Shown here: in pieces, positions 33,067 through 49,072 of the stretch
How the letters are laid out: every line of letters begins with the position of its first letter
Numbering within the stretch: position 1 is the first letter of the stretch
Assembly (NCBI GenBank): GCA_008802785.1
Contig: VUYT01000010.1
Coordinates: 558,001 to 622,000, forward strand
Length of the DNA stretch: 64,000 nucleotides
DNA from: Symmetrospora coprosmae
Lineage: Eukaryota; Basidiomycota; Cystobasidiomycetes; Symmetrosporaceae
Direction of reading: 5' to 3'
Made by a program: the position numbers and the translations under genes
Notes under the pieces: generated by a model
Database searches by the model: none
What the model was told of the DNA's origin: nothing
Seen by the model: only the letters and a program-made list of their open reading frames with translations

Positions 33067-35583
33067 ATGGTCGCACTCAAGACTTCACTTGCGCTCCCTT
33101 CCCTGTCGCGCTCCGGCAGCTCTCGCAACGCAGGGAACGGCACTGCCACCCCATCCTTGCAATCCCCTGCCGCCTCGGAGCAGGGGCAGAAGCGCTCTTC
33201 GTCCAGCGGCCTCGGCCTCCCCCGTGTTCTCACAAAGAGCGGGGAGGGTAAAACAAGAGGGAGCTCGAGCTCCGCCAGTACAGCCCCAGGAGTCGCTCAG
33301 CACAACGGGAGCGCTCCCGCCGTAGCCTCTGTCACGACGAGCCTCACTCCGACCACATCGAGCTCCGGTAACGGGGCGGCTTCCATCCTCAAGCCGCGCC
33401 TCTCGTCCCTCCTGAGCGGGCGCTCCACTCCGAATGCTGCCACAACACCGGCAGCAATGTCGCCTACGCTCCCTACAGCGGCAACTCCAGCGCCCACACC
33501 GGCGCTCAGCGGCACCGCAGCAGCGCCTCACATGCTAGCACCCAACGGATCCTCCGTTGCCGTGTCGTCTCTCGAGGCGTCGTACGTCTCAAAGGTCGGT
33601 ATGAATCTCAATGACGCCGTCAACAAGGTGTTTCCGCATGCCAATGCCGGCCTCGCTGCAGTAGCGGCGGGCGCGCCTGCTGCGATCATGCACGATGCAG
33701 CGCTCGTCACCTACAGGGGCTTGTGCGCTCCTCGGGTCGACAGAGCACGAGAGGTCGGACAAATCATTGCCAGGTGGGTCTCGTTCTTGCAAGAAGTGCT
33801 CGAGAAAGCGCGGCTGACACCGTTTTGTGCACATGCCATGCTTAGCGAGCTTCACCTCGCCGTCAACGATCCGTACCTACTGCGCTCGCTGCTTCGCTCG
33901 GCGGTTCTCAAGAGCCTATCCATCTTCCTCTCGCGCATGGAGTCGCTCATCATCGCTCCCGCTTCGGACCCAACCATCTTGACGGTGGCACGGACCGTCA
34001 AAGAGGCAGAGGCGCCACCCATCTCGCAAAAGTTCACCTTCATGATCTTGCGGTCAGCTTGGGAGCTCAAGCGTGGTCTCATCAAGGCCTGCACCCTCTC
34101 TGGCGCAGTCAATGGCGGAGCTATCGCCGAGCAGATGCCAAAGTTCGTCCACGACACGCTCACGCCGTGGATCAGCAAGTTCGACTTGCTCGCCAACAGG
34201 GTCTGGAACCCAATACTCGCAGCCATCAAGGAGGAGGTCGTCAAGACCATCGTCGTGCAGGGCGCGCAGGAGGCCAATGTCACGCCGCCTGCTCCTACAC
34301 CGCTCGCTTTGCCGGCATTGTCCGGGCCGAGCTCAGCAGGCTCAAGCACTCGCAGCTTGAGCTTGTCCAGAGTCGGGGTTGTGGCTGGTCACCACGGTGC
34401 TCCTGCGCCCGCTGCGCCCAGTGTTGGCGGATATCCAGTCCCGAGCTACCTACGTGACCTGAGCTCGCTTCTCGCCGCCACCGGGCGTACGTTTGCCTGG
34501 CTCAGCGTGGCCGAGCTAGACCACCAGAAGTGGAAGGTGCAAATTGGGAGTCTCACCATCTGGAAGATGCTGCTCGTCATCAGCAGCAAGCGGGTCGAGG
34601 GCACCGCCGGCGCTGCCATTCACCGGAGACAGAGCCCTCCGGTCGGCATGGGAGGGGGCACGATCGATGGCGCCGCCGGTGCTTCAGCAGCTGCGCCTCT
34701 GCCCAGACGCTCCATGTCGGCCATGGGGATGGGGAGGCTTCGGCCCAGCTCGTCTGGCGCTGGGGCCGCTCTTACAAGCGGCAAGCGCTCGCCTTCGCCT
34801 CCATCTAGCCATGGCTCTATCGCCGGCGAGTCTGCCCTTGTACAGCAATCGAGCAAGCTCGCCTGCGAGGTCGAGATGTTTGAGTCGATCCTCGAGACCT
34901 TCGTCGCCTCGCTGCTTCCTTCGCGCTCTTCTGCGTGGGACGGACACGCCGTCGACGCTGCTGGCGACCCGAATGCAGCTCCGTGTTCGCGCAAAAAGGC
35001 GTGCCCTATCTGCCGGGGCAGGTACATCCCGCTCGACCTCGACGACTCGGACGACGAGGAGGCTCTGCCTCGCGAGGCCATGCAGGAGGCAATGACGGCT
35101 CTTTCGAGCTTCATTGTCATCCTGCGCGCCTTTGCCGTAGACCCAGCCCCGGTGACCACCATGCTGCGCGCTGTCGAGGCCGTCGACGACCTCTCGCTCG
35201 CCCCGGAGCTTTGCCCGAACCTCATCCGCGCACTCGACACCAGCCCACCCCTGGTCCTCCTGCAGGAGATCGTTTCTCGCATCCCGCGCGCCTATGGTTT
35301 CCGCTTCCCGCACGAGCTGTGGAGCACAACGTGGCGCGACTTTGAGAGCACCATGAAGGGCTTCCACACGGGCGAGGAGTGGGTCGGCGAGATTGGCTGG
35401 GAGCTCCTCAAAGAGGCAAAGCGCGTGCATGCCACCCTGCTTCGCGAGGAAGACGGGGACGAGAAAGCTGTGGACCCCGTGGGATGGCTCAGGCTGCTCA
35501 GAGACGCCGTGACGGACCTGGCCGAAGTCGACGATCTCGAGGACGCCAATGACAGTGGAACGGCAGGTCTGCCGCAGTATTGA
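33067..35583 (+). CDS. Large intron-less protein, function not recognised
   Basis: 838 residues in one uninterrupted exon, unusual among the intron-rich neighbours. I do not recognise the family. Residues 1-165 are Ser/Thr/Ala/Pro-rich disorder. From about 170 (SYVSKVGMNLNDAVNKVFPH) to about 410 the sequence is alpha-helical and well ordered: TYRGLCAPRVDRAREVGQII, YLLRSLLRSAVLKSLSIFLS, FTFMILRSAWELKRGLIKAC and VWNPILAAIKEEVVKTIVVQ. A second low-complexity stretch follows. A helical C-terminal part then contains a tight cysteine cluster (PCSRKKACPICRGRYIPL), possibly a small metal site, followed by an acidic stretch and MQEAMTALSSFIVILRAF. It ends NDSGTAGLPQY. No signal peptide or membrane helix is obvious. 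The order and helices suggest a scaffold, but no function should be assigned. Confidence 0.75.
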   Translation: MVALKTSLALPSLSRSGSSRNAGNGTATPSLQSPAASEQGQKRSSSSGLGLPRVLTKSGEGKTRGSSSSASTAPGVAQHNGSAPAVASVTTSLTPTTSSSGNGAASILKPRLSSLLSGRSTPNAATTPAAMSPTLPTAATPAPTPALSGTAAAPHMLAPNGSSVAVSSLEASYVSKVGMNLNDAVNKVFPHANAGLAAVAAGAPAAIMHDAALVTYRGLCAPRVDRAREVGQIIARWVSFLQEVLEKARLTPFCAHAMLSELHLAVNDPYLLRSLLRSAVLKSLSIFLSRMESLIIAPASDPTILTVARTVKEAEAPPISQKFTFMILRSAWELKRGLIKACTLSGAVNGGAIAEQMPKFVHDTLTPWISKFDLLANRVWNPILAAIKEEVVKTIVVQGAQEANVTPPAPTPLALPALSGPSSAGSSTRSLSLSRVGVVAGHHGAPAPAAPSVGGYPVPSYLRDLSSLLAATGRTFAWLSVAELDHQKWKVQIGSLTIWKMLLVISSKRVEGTAGAAIHRRQSPPVGMGGGTIDGAAGASAAAPLPRRSMSAMGMGRLRPSSSGAGAALTSGKRSPSPPSSHGSIAGESALVQQSSKLACEVEMFESILETFVASLLPSRSSAWDGHAVDAAGDPNAAPCSRKKACPICRGRYIPLDLDDSDDEEALPREAMQEAMTALSSFIVILRAFAVDPAPVTTMLRAVEAVDDLSLAPELCPNLIRALDTSPPLVLLQEIVSRIPRAYGFRFPHELWSTTWRDFESTMKGFHTGEEWVGEIGWELLKEAKRVHATLLREEDGDEKAVDPVGWLRLLRDAVTDLAEVDDLEDANDSGTAGLPQY

Positions 35584-36002
35584 CTGCATGGACCCCACGC
35601 GAAGGTCTCGCAGTCGGTTCAGAATCCGGTTTGTGCGCTCTTGTCGCTCCAAACTCTCAAGTCACGCCGCTGGACCTCGGCAACAACGAATTTGGGCAAC
35701 GCAGAGGCAACAGCCCCTGACCTTGCCCCGCCACCATATCATCTGCTTGAGTGACTGCTATAATCAGCCTGCTCTGTCCGTCCCGTTATATTACATCTGC
35801 TTGTTGTGCAGATCTGCACATAGCCTACCACATACATAAACCTGGCATGCATTGTCACGATCATAGATGCAAAGAGACGAGGGCATTCCCATGTCAATAT
35901 AGCCACATTGACTTTTTTCCACCGCCATTGACCTGGTTGCCATCTCTAACAACAACAAGCAGAGCGTGCCTCGCGTGCCTCGCGTGCCCTGCACCCCCTT
36001 AT
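35584..36002. other. Convergent 3' intergenic region
   Basis: 419 bp between convergent stops. It is more AT-rich than the coding DNA and includes about three copies of GCGTGCCTC near 35964-35989. No gene seen. Confidence 0.5.
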
Positions 36003-40500
<4,498 letters not shown>

Positions 40501-40865
40501 GTCTGCCTGTCTGCCTGCCTGCCTGCCTGGCCTGACCTGGCCTGAGCCTTGTTGTGCTCCCTGCCTGCTGAGGAGGCTACAGGGGCAGCACGCTGCAGAG
40601 GTGCACAGCGGAAGTTGATGCAGTGCAGTGCCCTCTGGTGGAATCTGCTGTCCCTGACAGCGGCAAGTCGACTTCGCGAGTACAGATGGTTGACTCGGGG
40701 TTACCGGCGAGGGAGGCGTCGGCAGGCGGCGAGACGACAGCTGAAGACCCTCCCCTCGTTCATTGGAAAAACAACAACACGCGCAAGGACACTGCGACGA
40801 CTTATCCCTCTATGTACACATCCTCCACTGGACTGCTTGTTCTAAGATAGATTGGAAAATCAGTC
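40501..40865. other. MYST promoter region / exostosin 3' region with CTGC repeats
   Basis: 365 bp. Directly upstream of the MYST start codon (about 40502-40530) it holds several CTGC/CTGCCTG copies. Probably the MYST leader and promoter plus the 3'UTR of the next gene. Confidence 0.5.
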
Positions 40866-43800
40866 CTACGCGCTGCAGGTGTTGTGCGTCGGCAACGACG
40901 GCCACTCCAGCGCAAGCTTCTCCGCCATGGACAGCAGCGTAAAGAAGATGGGTCCTCGCCTCTTCCACTCGGCCGCAGCGTCGTCCGCATAGATGAAGGC
41001 GTCGCGTATTTTGAGCAGGGCGAGCTGCATCCGCTCCATCTGCACGGGTGTTACCGCAGCCAGCGTCGACTCGAGACTGTGCAGCTCGTTCTCGTGCACC
41101 GACAGCGAGAAGGACGAGTACGAGAGGATGGTGCCAAAGGGGTGCGCCGTGCGGTCTGCCACAAAGACGGGTATGCACCCGGCATAGATGGCGTCAAAGG
41201 CTTCGGATGACCTGTGGTGTGACAAGATAGCGAGCTTTAGTGGCAGGACAGTAGATGCTGCGTCCGATCCTGGAGTCGCATCCCGACTCACCATCCTGCT
41301 ACATCTCTCGGAAGCAAGCAGAACTGGCTATGGCCGAGCATCCGGAGGTACTCCTTGCGGTCCTCCTCCGTTTTCGGTGAAGGGTGGTGCACAATCCGCT
41401 CGCGGTTGGCGTTCGCTTCCGCCTTTGCTGCCAGCCGTGTTCTCGCAAATGCGCCAAATGCACGGCCATTCCCGCTGAAGAAGGCGAGCGTGGTTCTTTT
41501 GCTCGACGGCAGGACATGGTCCAAGTTGCCAAAGGTAGTCACCAGAGCTGCTGCATGCCTCGTAGCTGCGGGGACGACGACATCGCGCTCGGCCTTGATG
41601 CATCGGGTATTCAGGTCGCCATTGATCTGCCACGAGATGGCTCGCGACATGGGCGGAGGCGGCGTGCGCGACAGGACCTCCTCGACATCTGGCCACCAGC
41701 CAGTGCACTACAGGCACGGCAGCAGCAGAAGTAGCCTCGTCAGCCCCGGCACCGCCACGGGATGGGCGCACCCAGCGAGACGTACACTGCCCCAGTCGTG
41801 CAAGAATGGGAGGACGAGGTTGCTCGCCCGCAGCTTCTCGCTCAGGAGGATCTGCGTCTCGGCGTGCGCAACCGTGTCAGCGAGCTTCTTGTACGTGTTC
41901 TCCTTCAGGTAATCGTGGTAGCAGCCCTGATAGTAGGGAATGATCGAGAAGTCCGCGTCCTCTACCTCGACGTTCAAGGATCGGAAGGCTTCCACCAGGA
42001 GGTGATCTGCCACGCTCGGTACAGCCCCACTGACGTCGGCCAGAGCGTTGGCGGCCCTGACATCGTGGCACGCTGGAGTGTTCAGGTGCGTATCGATGCC
42101 CGCAGGCAGGACCACAACATGCCCCTTCGGTAAGGTGGACACGGGGGACGAGAAGATGTGTCGAGCGTGAGGCTGGATCACAACGTCCCATGGGAGGGCA
42201 TCAACACGTTCTCGCAGACTCTGCATCTTGCTCCGAGCTGACGGCAGGGCTGCGACTTCAACGACGTTGCTGCCGTTCTTGTCGTACTTGAAGGAGAGCT
42301 CATCCGTGTATACGACCTCCTCCTGCGGCGACGGGCTTGCCTGCGGCGTCGCACGCTTCTCCTCACCGCACATGCTACGCGAGCAGCGGCATTTGTCCGT
42401 GACGAGGCACGGGATAGGCGCCGTGCAGTCCGTCATGCACACAGGCAGATCGTGCAGGAACCAGTCGCTCCCTTCAAAGCTCATCGAGCGCGCGCAGGTA
42501 CGCTGCACAAGGGTGCGCTCGTTCCACAGGTTCAGCTTCTGGCTGTAATCGTGTGCGTGCCGGAAGTCGCGGCATCGCTGAATCTCGTATGTAGATTCGG
42601 CGACACTGCTCGCGCCGTCTGCAGACGGAAAGAGGATCTGCGATGTGTAGAGGGCTACGTACGGGACAAGAATGCGAATGCAGTGTCAGAGATTGATGGA
42701 CGTACGAAGGGCAAACGTCAAGATGGGCAGACTCACGATCTTCCCTCATGAAGGTGAAGCCATTGATGGGTCGCACCACCTTTGGGCAGGTCAGAGGATT
42801 GACGCGCCATTCCATTGTCTGCCAATCCTGTGCCGTTTCGGCGAGAAGCTGCCAGTTGAGCACGAGCATGTCCTTCATGCTGCCATCCCTGCCTTTGCGG
42901 GCATGGTCGATGGTGAATACCATGCGGCGTTTGGGCGCCTCGGCGCTGGCTTGCGGGTACTGCGAGATCGAGAGGGTGTACGAGCGCGTGTCCCTCCGGA
43001 CAAAGTTGACCTCGAAGCTCTCATACACCCAGAGGGATGGATCCTCAGCCGCGAGCTGGGCACGGCGCGAGTCCGTCACCCAGCGCCCTTCGAGCTCCCG
43101 CGTGCTCTCGATCCAATAGATGCGCTCAGCCGCACCACCTGGTCCGAACGGGCAGAAGAAACCCATCTCGACTCGGCCGACCGGGCCCCATCGCGCACGC
43201 AGCCTGAGCTGCGGGACATCTGCGCCAAGCGGGACAGGCTCTTGCAGCGTGAGAGGCGACTCATTGACCGGATCGGAGAGGTACGCCGGATTGCACGCAA
43301 GGACGACGTGCTCGGACGACACCAAGCCCAGAATCTGCACAGAGCATTCGTGGATCTCCGACAGGGCGTCGTTGAGCGTGCGTAGGTCTGGCGGTGGCGC
43401 ACAAGCCTTGCCGATGCGGGTATCGAGGTAGGCGGCCTGCCTTCCTAGCAGACTGCGGATGTACGCCTTTAAACCGAGCGGCAGGGGCGTCGAAGGTGTG
43501 GTACCTAGCACGCGCATCGCCAGCGATCGGTCCAGCATCTTGCCGACAATCGGAGTATCGCTGGCCGAAAAAGAAGCAGTGGGCGAGCTCCGGGTGTAGC
43601 CGACGGGCGATGAAGACTTGGTGAGCTGGATGATCCAGTCAACCGTCTCTTGGGCAGTTGACTTGCGGCCCGAGCTGCCCGCGAGTGGTGACAAGGCTGG
43701 CGACGGCGGGACCACCTCGATCTCGGACAGGAGAGATAGCCGCCTGAGGTAGTCGGCCTTGTTGCTCCTGGCCAGCACCTCTCCTGCCGCAATGAGCGTC

Positions 43801-45989
43801 TCCACCAGGTCGTCAATGTACACAACGCCAGTGTTGGCCCAGACGCTCTGGCCCTCGTCTTCGTCGCGCCCCTCATTATGTCCTGGCTCGCTGCTATTGT
43901 CGTCCGCAGTGTGATCGAGATGACTTGCCACGCTCATCTCTGGGAAGCGATCCTCGTCCACCAGAATGGGCAGATGGCCCATTGCGCTCTGCACGATGCT
44001 GTTGATCGGGTTCTCCCGACGCGACGAGAACGAGTCGCCAAAGATGTGCGAGTCTGGCGGGAGGCGAAGCGATATGGCATGCAGCTTGGATGCGCGTGCT
44101 ATTTCCGAGAGAGGATGGGCATATAACGAGACATCCGGGTAGCCTCGCTTCGACGGCTGGGAGTGGCGGTCGCTTTGCGGCGCTCCAGCAGCCCTAGCCG
44201 AACGGTTGTGAGTCCAGGCCGAAGGACTGGAATGATTGACTGGCACTGAGCGCCTAGACAGCCGGACTGCTTGAGCTGAAGAGGGCGAATCCGGCAATTC
44301 GGTCGTTTGGGACAAGATGGGCGCCTTGTCGCCCGCTCGGACTGCTGCAGCATGTCCGCCCAGCTTCTCGGCGGCCTTCTTGTCCGACTGCGTGCCGCGC
44401 GGGCCATCTTCCTTCAGCCACTGGCTGACTGACGACCGCTCGAGCTTTCCGCTATCGCCAAGCACGACCCACGGCCGCAGATCCTCCCTCGTGGCCTTCA
44501 CAGCCTGCGCAATAGCTTTCACGCCGCCTCGCTCAAGGTCCGCACAATCGCGTGCGTTGAGCCGGGCGCACTGTTTTGTGCCGTATCCTGCAAGATGGTA
44601 GATACCGCTGACAGGCGGGAGTTGGCCATGCAAGTCGGCATCGGTGGAGTGGACGGGCCGCTTCGAGAACCCGAAGCGGGATTTCTCCGGCTTCCCGCTC
44701 GTGCTTGAAGACGAGAGGTGCGGATTCAGCAGCGCAGTCAGGAGTGTGGCATTGCGCGCGTCGGCTTTGACGATGCGCAACCTGCCCTTTGCAACGAAAG
44801 AGGCCAGCGAGACCTCCGAGCTTGAGAAAGCCGCAGAGCGAGGATCGATGAACTCGAGTGGCGGAGGCGTCGCATCGGCGCCCTGCTCCGCTGCCGCACC
44901 GGCTCCTCCTCCGCCGGTGTCCCAGTCGGCTGCGTACGCGCTGTCACTGGACGCCGAGGCCGCGGTCGATGGCAGCGCAAAGCCGACGCGACTCCGGTGG
45001 TACAGTGGCGCGTGCTTGAGCATGTCATCCAGCTCGACCGAGCGGTCTGTCGTGTCGATGAGCGTGACGACAATGCCTTTGCGCTTTGCGGCGGCCGCGA
45101 GCTTGTCAAAGCCGGAACGGTCCCCGCCATCGTTGTCCCGACCTGTGCGCCACCAGGAAGGGGTGTCTGCGTCGTACTCGTCGTCGTCGCTCCCACCCCT
45201 GCTGTTGCCGAACCAGCCAATCAGGTTCCAGGGGTTCCCGCCTCTCGAATCGCTCTCTGCTCCGTGCCCGTTGTCGTCTGACGCGCCGCTCTCCTCGCCG
45301 AGGAGAAGGAGATCCCGCACGAGACTGCGGCCGAGCGAAGAGAAGCCGCCAGTGACGATAATGTGCTGGCGCTCTTCACTCTGCGAGAAGACCGCAAACG
45401 GAGAGGGTGGTGTTGGTGCGACGAAGCGCGTCGAAGCGAGGCGCAGCTTGTCGAGCGAGGTACGCGTATCGTAGAGGAAGCTTGGAGATAGGCTGACCAG
45501 CTGTGTATAAGGTACCAGAGCGTCAGCTTGTCTTAAACGAGGCAGCCAGGCCTCTTCGTCCGGCGCGTGACCCACGTCGTAGAGCGAACCTCCCGTCCGC
45601 TCAAAGAGGCTAACACCCCCGCCCGCACTATACGATGCGCCCTGCCTCTGTCCTGCATTGTTGTTCTTCTGCCTGCTGAACCCTGACCCTTTACCACCGT
45701 TCCCATCGAGGCCGTTCCCGGCGAGCCTTCCGAGCTTCTCTAGCGCAGCTCCCGCTTTGCTGCGCAGCCCAGAGCCCAGGCGGCTCCCGCCGTTGCTGTC
45801 ATAGTCGCTCGACTCGTCATATGCCCATCCCACACGCGCGTCGATCCCTGCTGGGGTGTAACGCTGGGAGATGGACGTGTAGGTTGAGGACGTGCTCGAG
45901 AGGAGCAAGTGGACGAGGAGAAGCAGCGGGATTACGATGATGAGGCGGGATGGGCGTGTAAAGAGCGCGACGGGATGAGGGAAGCGCAT
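40866..45989 (-). CDS. Epimerase-like + exostosin (GT47) fusion, type II Golgi membrane protein
   Basis: A protein of roughly 1600 residues. The N-terminus is a signal anchor (RLIIVIPLLLLVHLLLSS), so the rest is lumenal. After a Gly/Ser-rich stem comes an extended-SDR Rossmann domain: HIIVTGGFSSLGRSLVRDLL (TGGxxxLG loop), GIVVTLIDTTDRSVELDDML, ISGIYHLAGYGTK, DLRPWVVLGDSG, YAHPLSEIARASKLHAISLR, IFGDSF and VVYIDDLVETLIAAGEVLAR. A beta-rich linker follows (EHVVLACNPAYL, VEMGFFCPFGPGG). The C-terminal third is exostosin: Cys-rich SRSMC, DADFSIIPYYQGCYHDYL, FLHDWGS|CTGWWPDVEEV, RTTLAFFSGNGRAF, HSQFCLLPRDVAGWSSEAFD and AIYAGCIPVFVAD. Introns near 42737-42655, 41765-41708 and 41290-41210 join these parts in frame. 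It probably transfers a sugar in the secretory pathway; donor and acceptor are unknown. The Lys of the SDR YxxxK motif is not in place. Confidence 0.82.
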
Positions 45990-46518
45990 ACTGGAGCGCT
46001 GTTGTCCCCGTGCTCGTTACAGTGTCTCGCAGCTATGCTCTGCAGGCAGGATGTCCCACCCGCCTGGCACGCAGGGCGTGTTCGGCCGTCTCGGTGTACT
46101 ACTAGGCTCTCCCACACCACTGCGCACACGACAGCGACGGTTGCGCGCCACGGCTTGGTCGGTGCGGTGTGACTGCGAGGGGGGCTGCCCTCTCAGCTGC
46201 TGTGTTCTGTCGCTCTACCGTAGAAGCTCGCTCGAAGGGCACACCGTAGAAGACCGAAGGATTGCGGCGAGAAGCGGGAAGACGGTCCCGTACATGCAGA
46301 TTAGGTTGACGCGTAGAGGCGTTAGGGCGAAGGAGGTAGCAGGAGTACGATATGTCTAGTACGTGCAAGCAAATCTCCTACACTTGAGATACAGACCTTG
46401 TGCTGCATCCGTTATCCTGTGCTGCCAGTTTATGTGTGGAGGTCTACAACACCGCCGCCACCACCCTTTTGACTGCCGCCTTCTGCCGCCGGCCCTTTGG
46501 GTGGAAACCACAACGAGG
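45990..46518. other. Divergent promoter region, exostosin fusion / PAQR gene
   Basis: 529 bp. The PAQR frame is open upstream to 46363 but from a non-ATG codon. No motif named. Confidence 0.5.
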
Positions 46519-48845
46519 ATGAGCACCACCGTGGTCCCAGCGCGTCGCAGGCTCAGCGAGGTGGAGCCGAGGACAATGGAGGCGTCTGCAGCATCGCGTC
46601 CAGCATACCGCCGCTCTCACTCAACCTCGTCCCAACGGCAGCCCCCTCACTCTGCCGCGCCAAGCCCGTTGCATAGACGAAAGAGACAGAGGACAAGGCA
46701 CACCAGGAGCAGCAGCAGCACAGATGGATCCTACGACATCCTCACCACGCTGGACCTGCCCGTGCCCATCTCGTACCAGGTCGGCGAGCTGCACGCCCTC
46801 CTCGACGGGTCCCTGAGGGATGCTCTGGAGCGACTAGCCACGTTCCGCGGCGAGTTGTCGACCGAGTACGTCTCGAGCGATGGAAGTGATGATGCCCTGT
46901 TGCTGCGAGGAGCATACGGAGGCAGCGACACTGAAGCGATGGACAGGGACAGCGAGACCGAGACAGAAACAGAGATGGAGATGGAGACGGACGCGGACGC
47001 GGATGAAGGAGCGCACAGTCCTCTCCGGCACAAGAGGTCCCCGAAGGACATTGAGATGCTCGAGCAGTTCCTGCACGAGGCCGGGCTGCTCCTCGAGAGC
47101 ATACGCGATGACATCCACTCGCACCTCCCATCGCTGCCCTCTCGCCAGACCCTGCGCGACTGCTTCCCCACAGCATCCGCAACCGTGGATGCAGTCCGCA
47201 ATCAGGCCGACTCGCAGGCGGTGCTCGACTGCCTCACCCGCAACTGGGACAAGGCGCACGACCTCCTCCAGCACCTCTCCATCTACTCGCCCGTCGGGTT
47301 CAGACTGCCAGAGATGCCAGCCGCCGTCTCGTCGCTGTCCACCTCAGCTAGAGAATCGCTCGCTAGCTCGCGCAGGCGCTTCTCCGTCAGCGTCTCGTCG
47401 CTCTCCCTTTCACCTTTTCCGTCGCCCTCGCTGTATGCTGCAGCTGGAGTACGTGCAGACGAGGCCGATCCAGCGTCCAGCGGTCAGTCGGACCGCCTGC
47501 CTGCCCCGCCCGTCTCGGCCGTGCGGGCGTTCCTTGCGGCCGAGTCGGCCAAGCTGTCCAACAAGCTGCCCGCCACGCCCACATTCGAAGGCTTCGCCGA
47601 AGGCATCTCGCACGCCATCCACGACGCCTCGCACTACGTGCACGACCGCGGCGAGAAACTGCTCGACTTTGTCGATGACGAGGCCGACAAGCTCCGCAAG
47701 GCTTTGCAGAACGGCGCCACCCGCCTGCTACACTACTCGGAGCTGCCCGTGCAGTGGAAGAACAACAAGTTCATCCATGGCGGGTATCGCTTTGTCCCTA
47801 TAGACCGCCCTGTCGAGCTCATCTGGGGCGGACTGACCACTATGCACAACGAGACTATCAACAGTAAGTTTGACCCATTTCAAGGCAACGAGCATCCAAC
47901 TGGATGTATGCTGACAGAGTGGAAATACAGTCTATACGCACCTGTTGCCAGCGCTCTACATCATCTGGTACATCTTCTTCGTCTTTCCGCACACCGCGCT
48001 CGGCGATGTCAGCACAAACACCATTATCGACCGCGCCATCAACATGACTTTCCTCGTCGCATCGCTCGTCTGCTTGCTCCTGTCCGCAGCGTGGCATCTT
48101 GCATCTGGTTGCGGGACTTTCGCCGTCTTCCACAGCTGCGCGACGCTCGACTATCTCGGCATTTCAGCGCTCATCTCCTCCAGCATCCTCACGCTCACGC
48201 ACCAAGGCTTTCGATGCGCACCAGGCGTCGACCTCACTTACAATACGGCGACGTGTCTCCTGGGCGCACTCGGTCTCTATCTGCCCTGGCAGGCCTGGTT
48301 CAATCAGCGCAAGAACAAGAACAAGCGGATAGCTTTCTTTCTGCTGCTTGCCGGCGCGGGCGCCGCTCCAATGGCTCACATGGCAGGGCTGTACGGCGCG
48401 GGTAACACTTGGTACTTCTACCGTGAATCTTCCCGCTTCTTTGCAGCGTGTGCCTTCGTTCGTGCCGGCTGACGCGCATATTCTGTCCTCCAGGACCTGT
48501 GCTATACAGCCTCTTGGCCTATATTGCGGGGCTGGTCATGTATATCCTCGACTTGCCAGAGTGCCTCCGCCCAGGCGGGACTTTCGACATTCTTCTCCAC
48601 TCGCACCAGTTCTGGCACTGCGCAATTGTCGGAGCCATTGCGCTGCACTGGTGGGCGCTCACGGGGATGAGCGAGAAGGTGAGTTTTTTCTGCTTGTCGA
48701 CGAGGCCGAGCCGGGACTGATGGGTTTGCGATGCATGTTCAAACGACTGCAGGGCCTGACCGGCTTCTCGTGCACTGGAAGAGATCCACATTCGTCGCAA
48801 TTCCTCATGAACTGGTTCCATGGTGGAGGGCGGGACGAGCTGTAG
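46519..48845 (+). CDS. PAQR / hemolysin III family receptor-like protein (Izh3-type)
   Basis: A seven-helix progestin/adipoQ-receptor family protein of about 704 residues with a long cytosolic N-terminal half, as in yeast Izh3. Exons: 46519-47863, 47931-48422, 48494-48678 and 48753-48845. The first 430 residues are charged and Ser-rich, with an acidic Glu-Thr repeat and helical segments (TFEGFAEGISHAIHDASHYV). The membrane domain starts at WKNNKFIHGGYRFVPIDRPV (N-terminal PAQR block). It continues with NIYTHLLPALYIIWYIFFVF, MTFLVASLVCLLLSAAWHLA, FHSCATLDYLGISALISSSI, FFLLLAGAGAAPMAHMAG, PVLYSLLAYIAGLVMYILDL and FDILLHSHQFWHCAIVGAIA. The metal-site residues are visible: SAAWH, the HSC..D block and HSHQFWH. 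Izh proteins influence zinc and lipid homeostasis; the ligand here is unknown. Confidence 0.87.
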
Positions 48846-49072
48846 TCTGCCTTGTCTACGGTCGGACGACCTCGATCCATCTATCGTTGTACAGTGTTTA
48901 TAGACGGGCTGAATAGCTCTAGAGCATCAAGCAGTAATCGGACCAGAGCGAAATCGGTACCGCGCCCGGCTCCGAGTGAGCTTCGGTGGCGTGCCTCTCC
49001 GTAGACCAGTCTCTCGGGAGCCACTCCGTCTCTCCCTTTCGCTCGCACGCTATACAACCTCAAGCTCACAGC

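Noticed and set aside
42474-42737. Epimerase-like and exostosin frames as two separate genes
   Set aside because: The frame shift between them is explained by an intron with good splice sites, and the second part has no start codon or signal peptide of its own; still worth a cDNA check.
46363-46518. Upstream extension of the PAQR frame
   Set aside because: Starts at a non-ATG codon and overlaps the divergent promoter; ATG 46519 is adequate.
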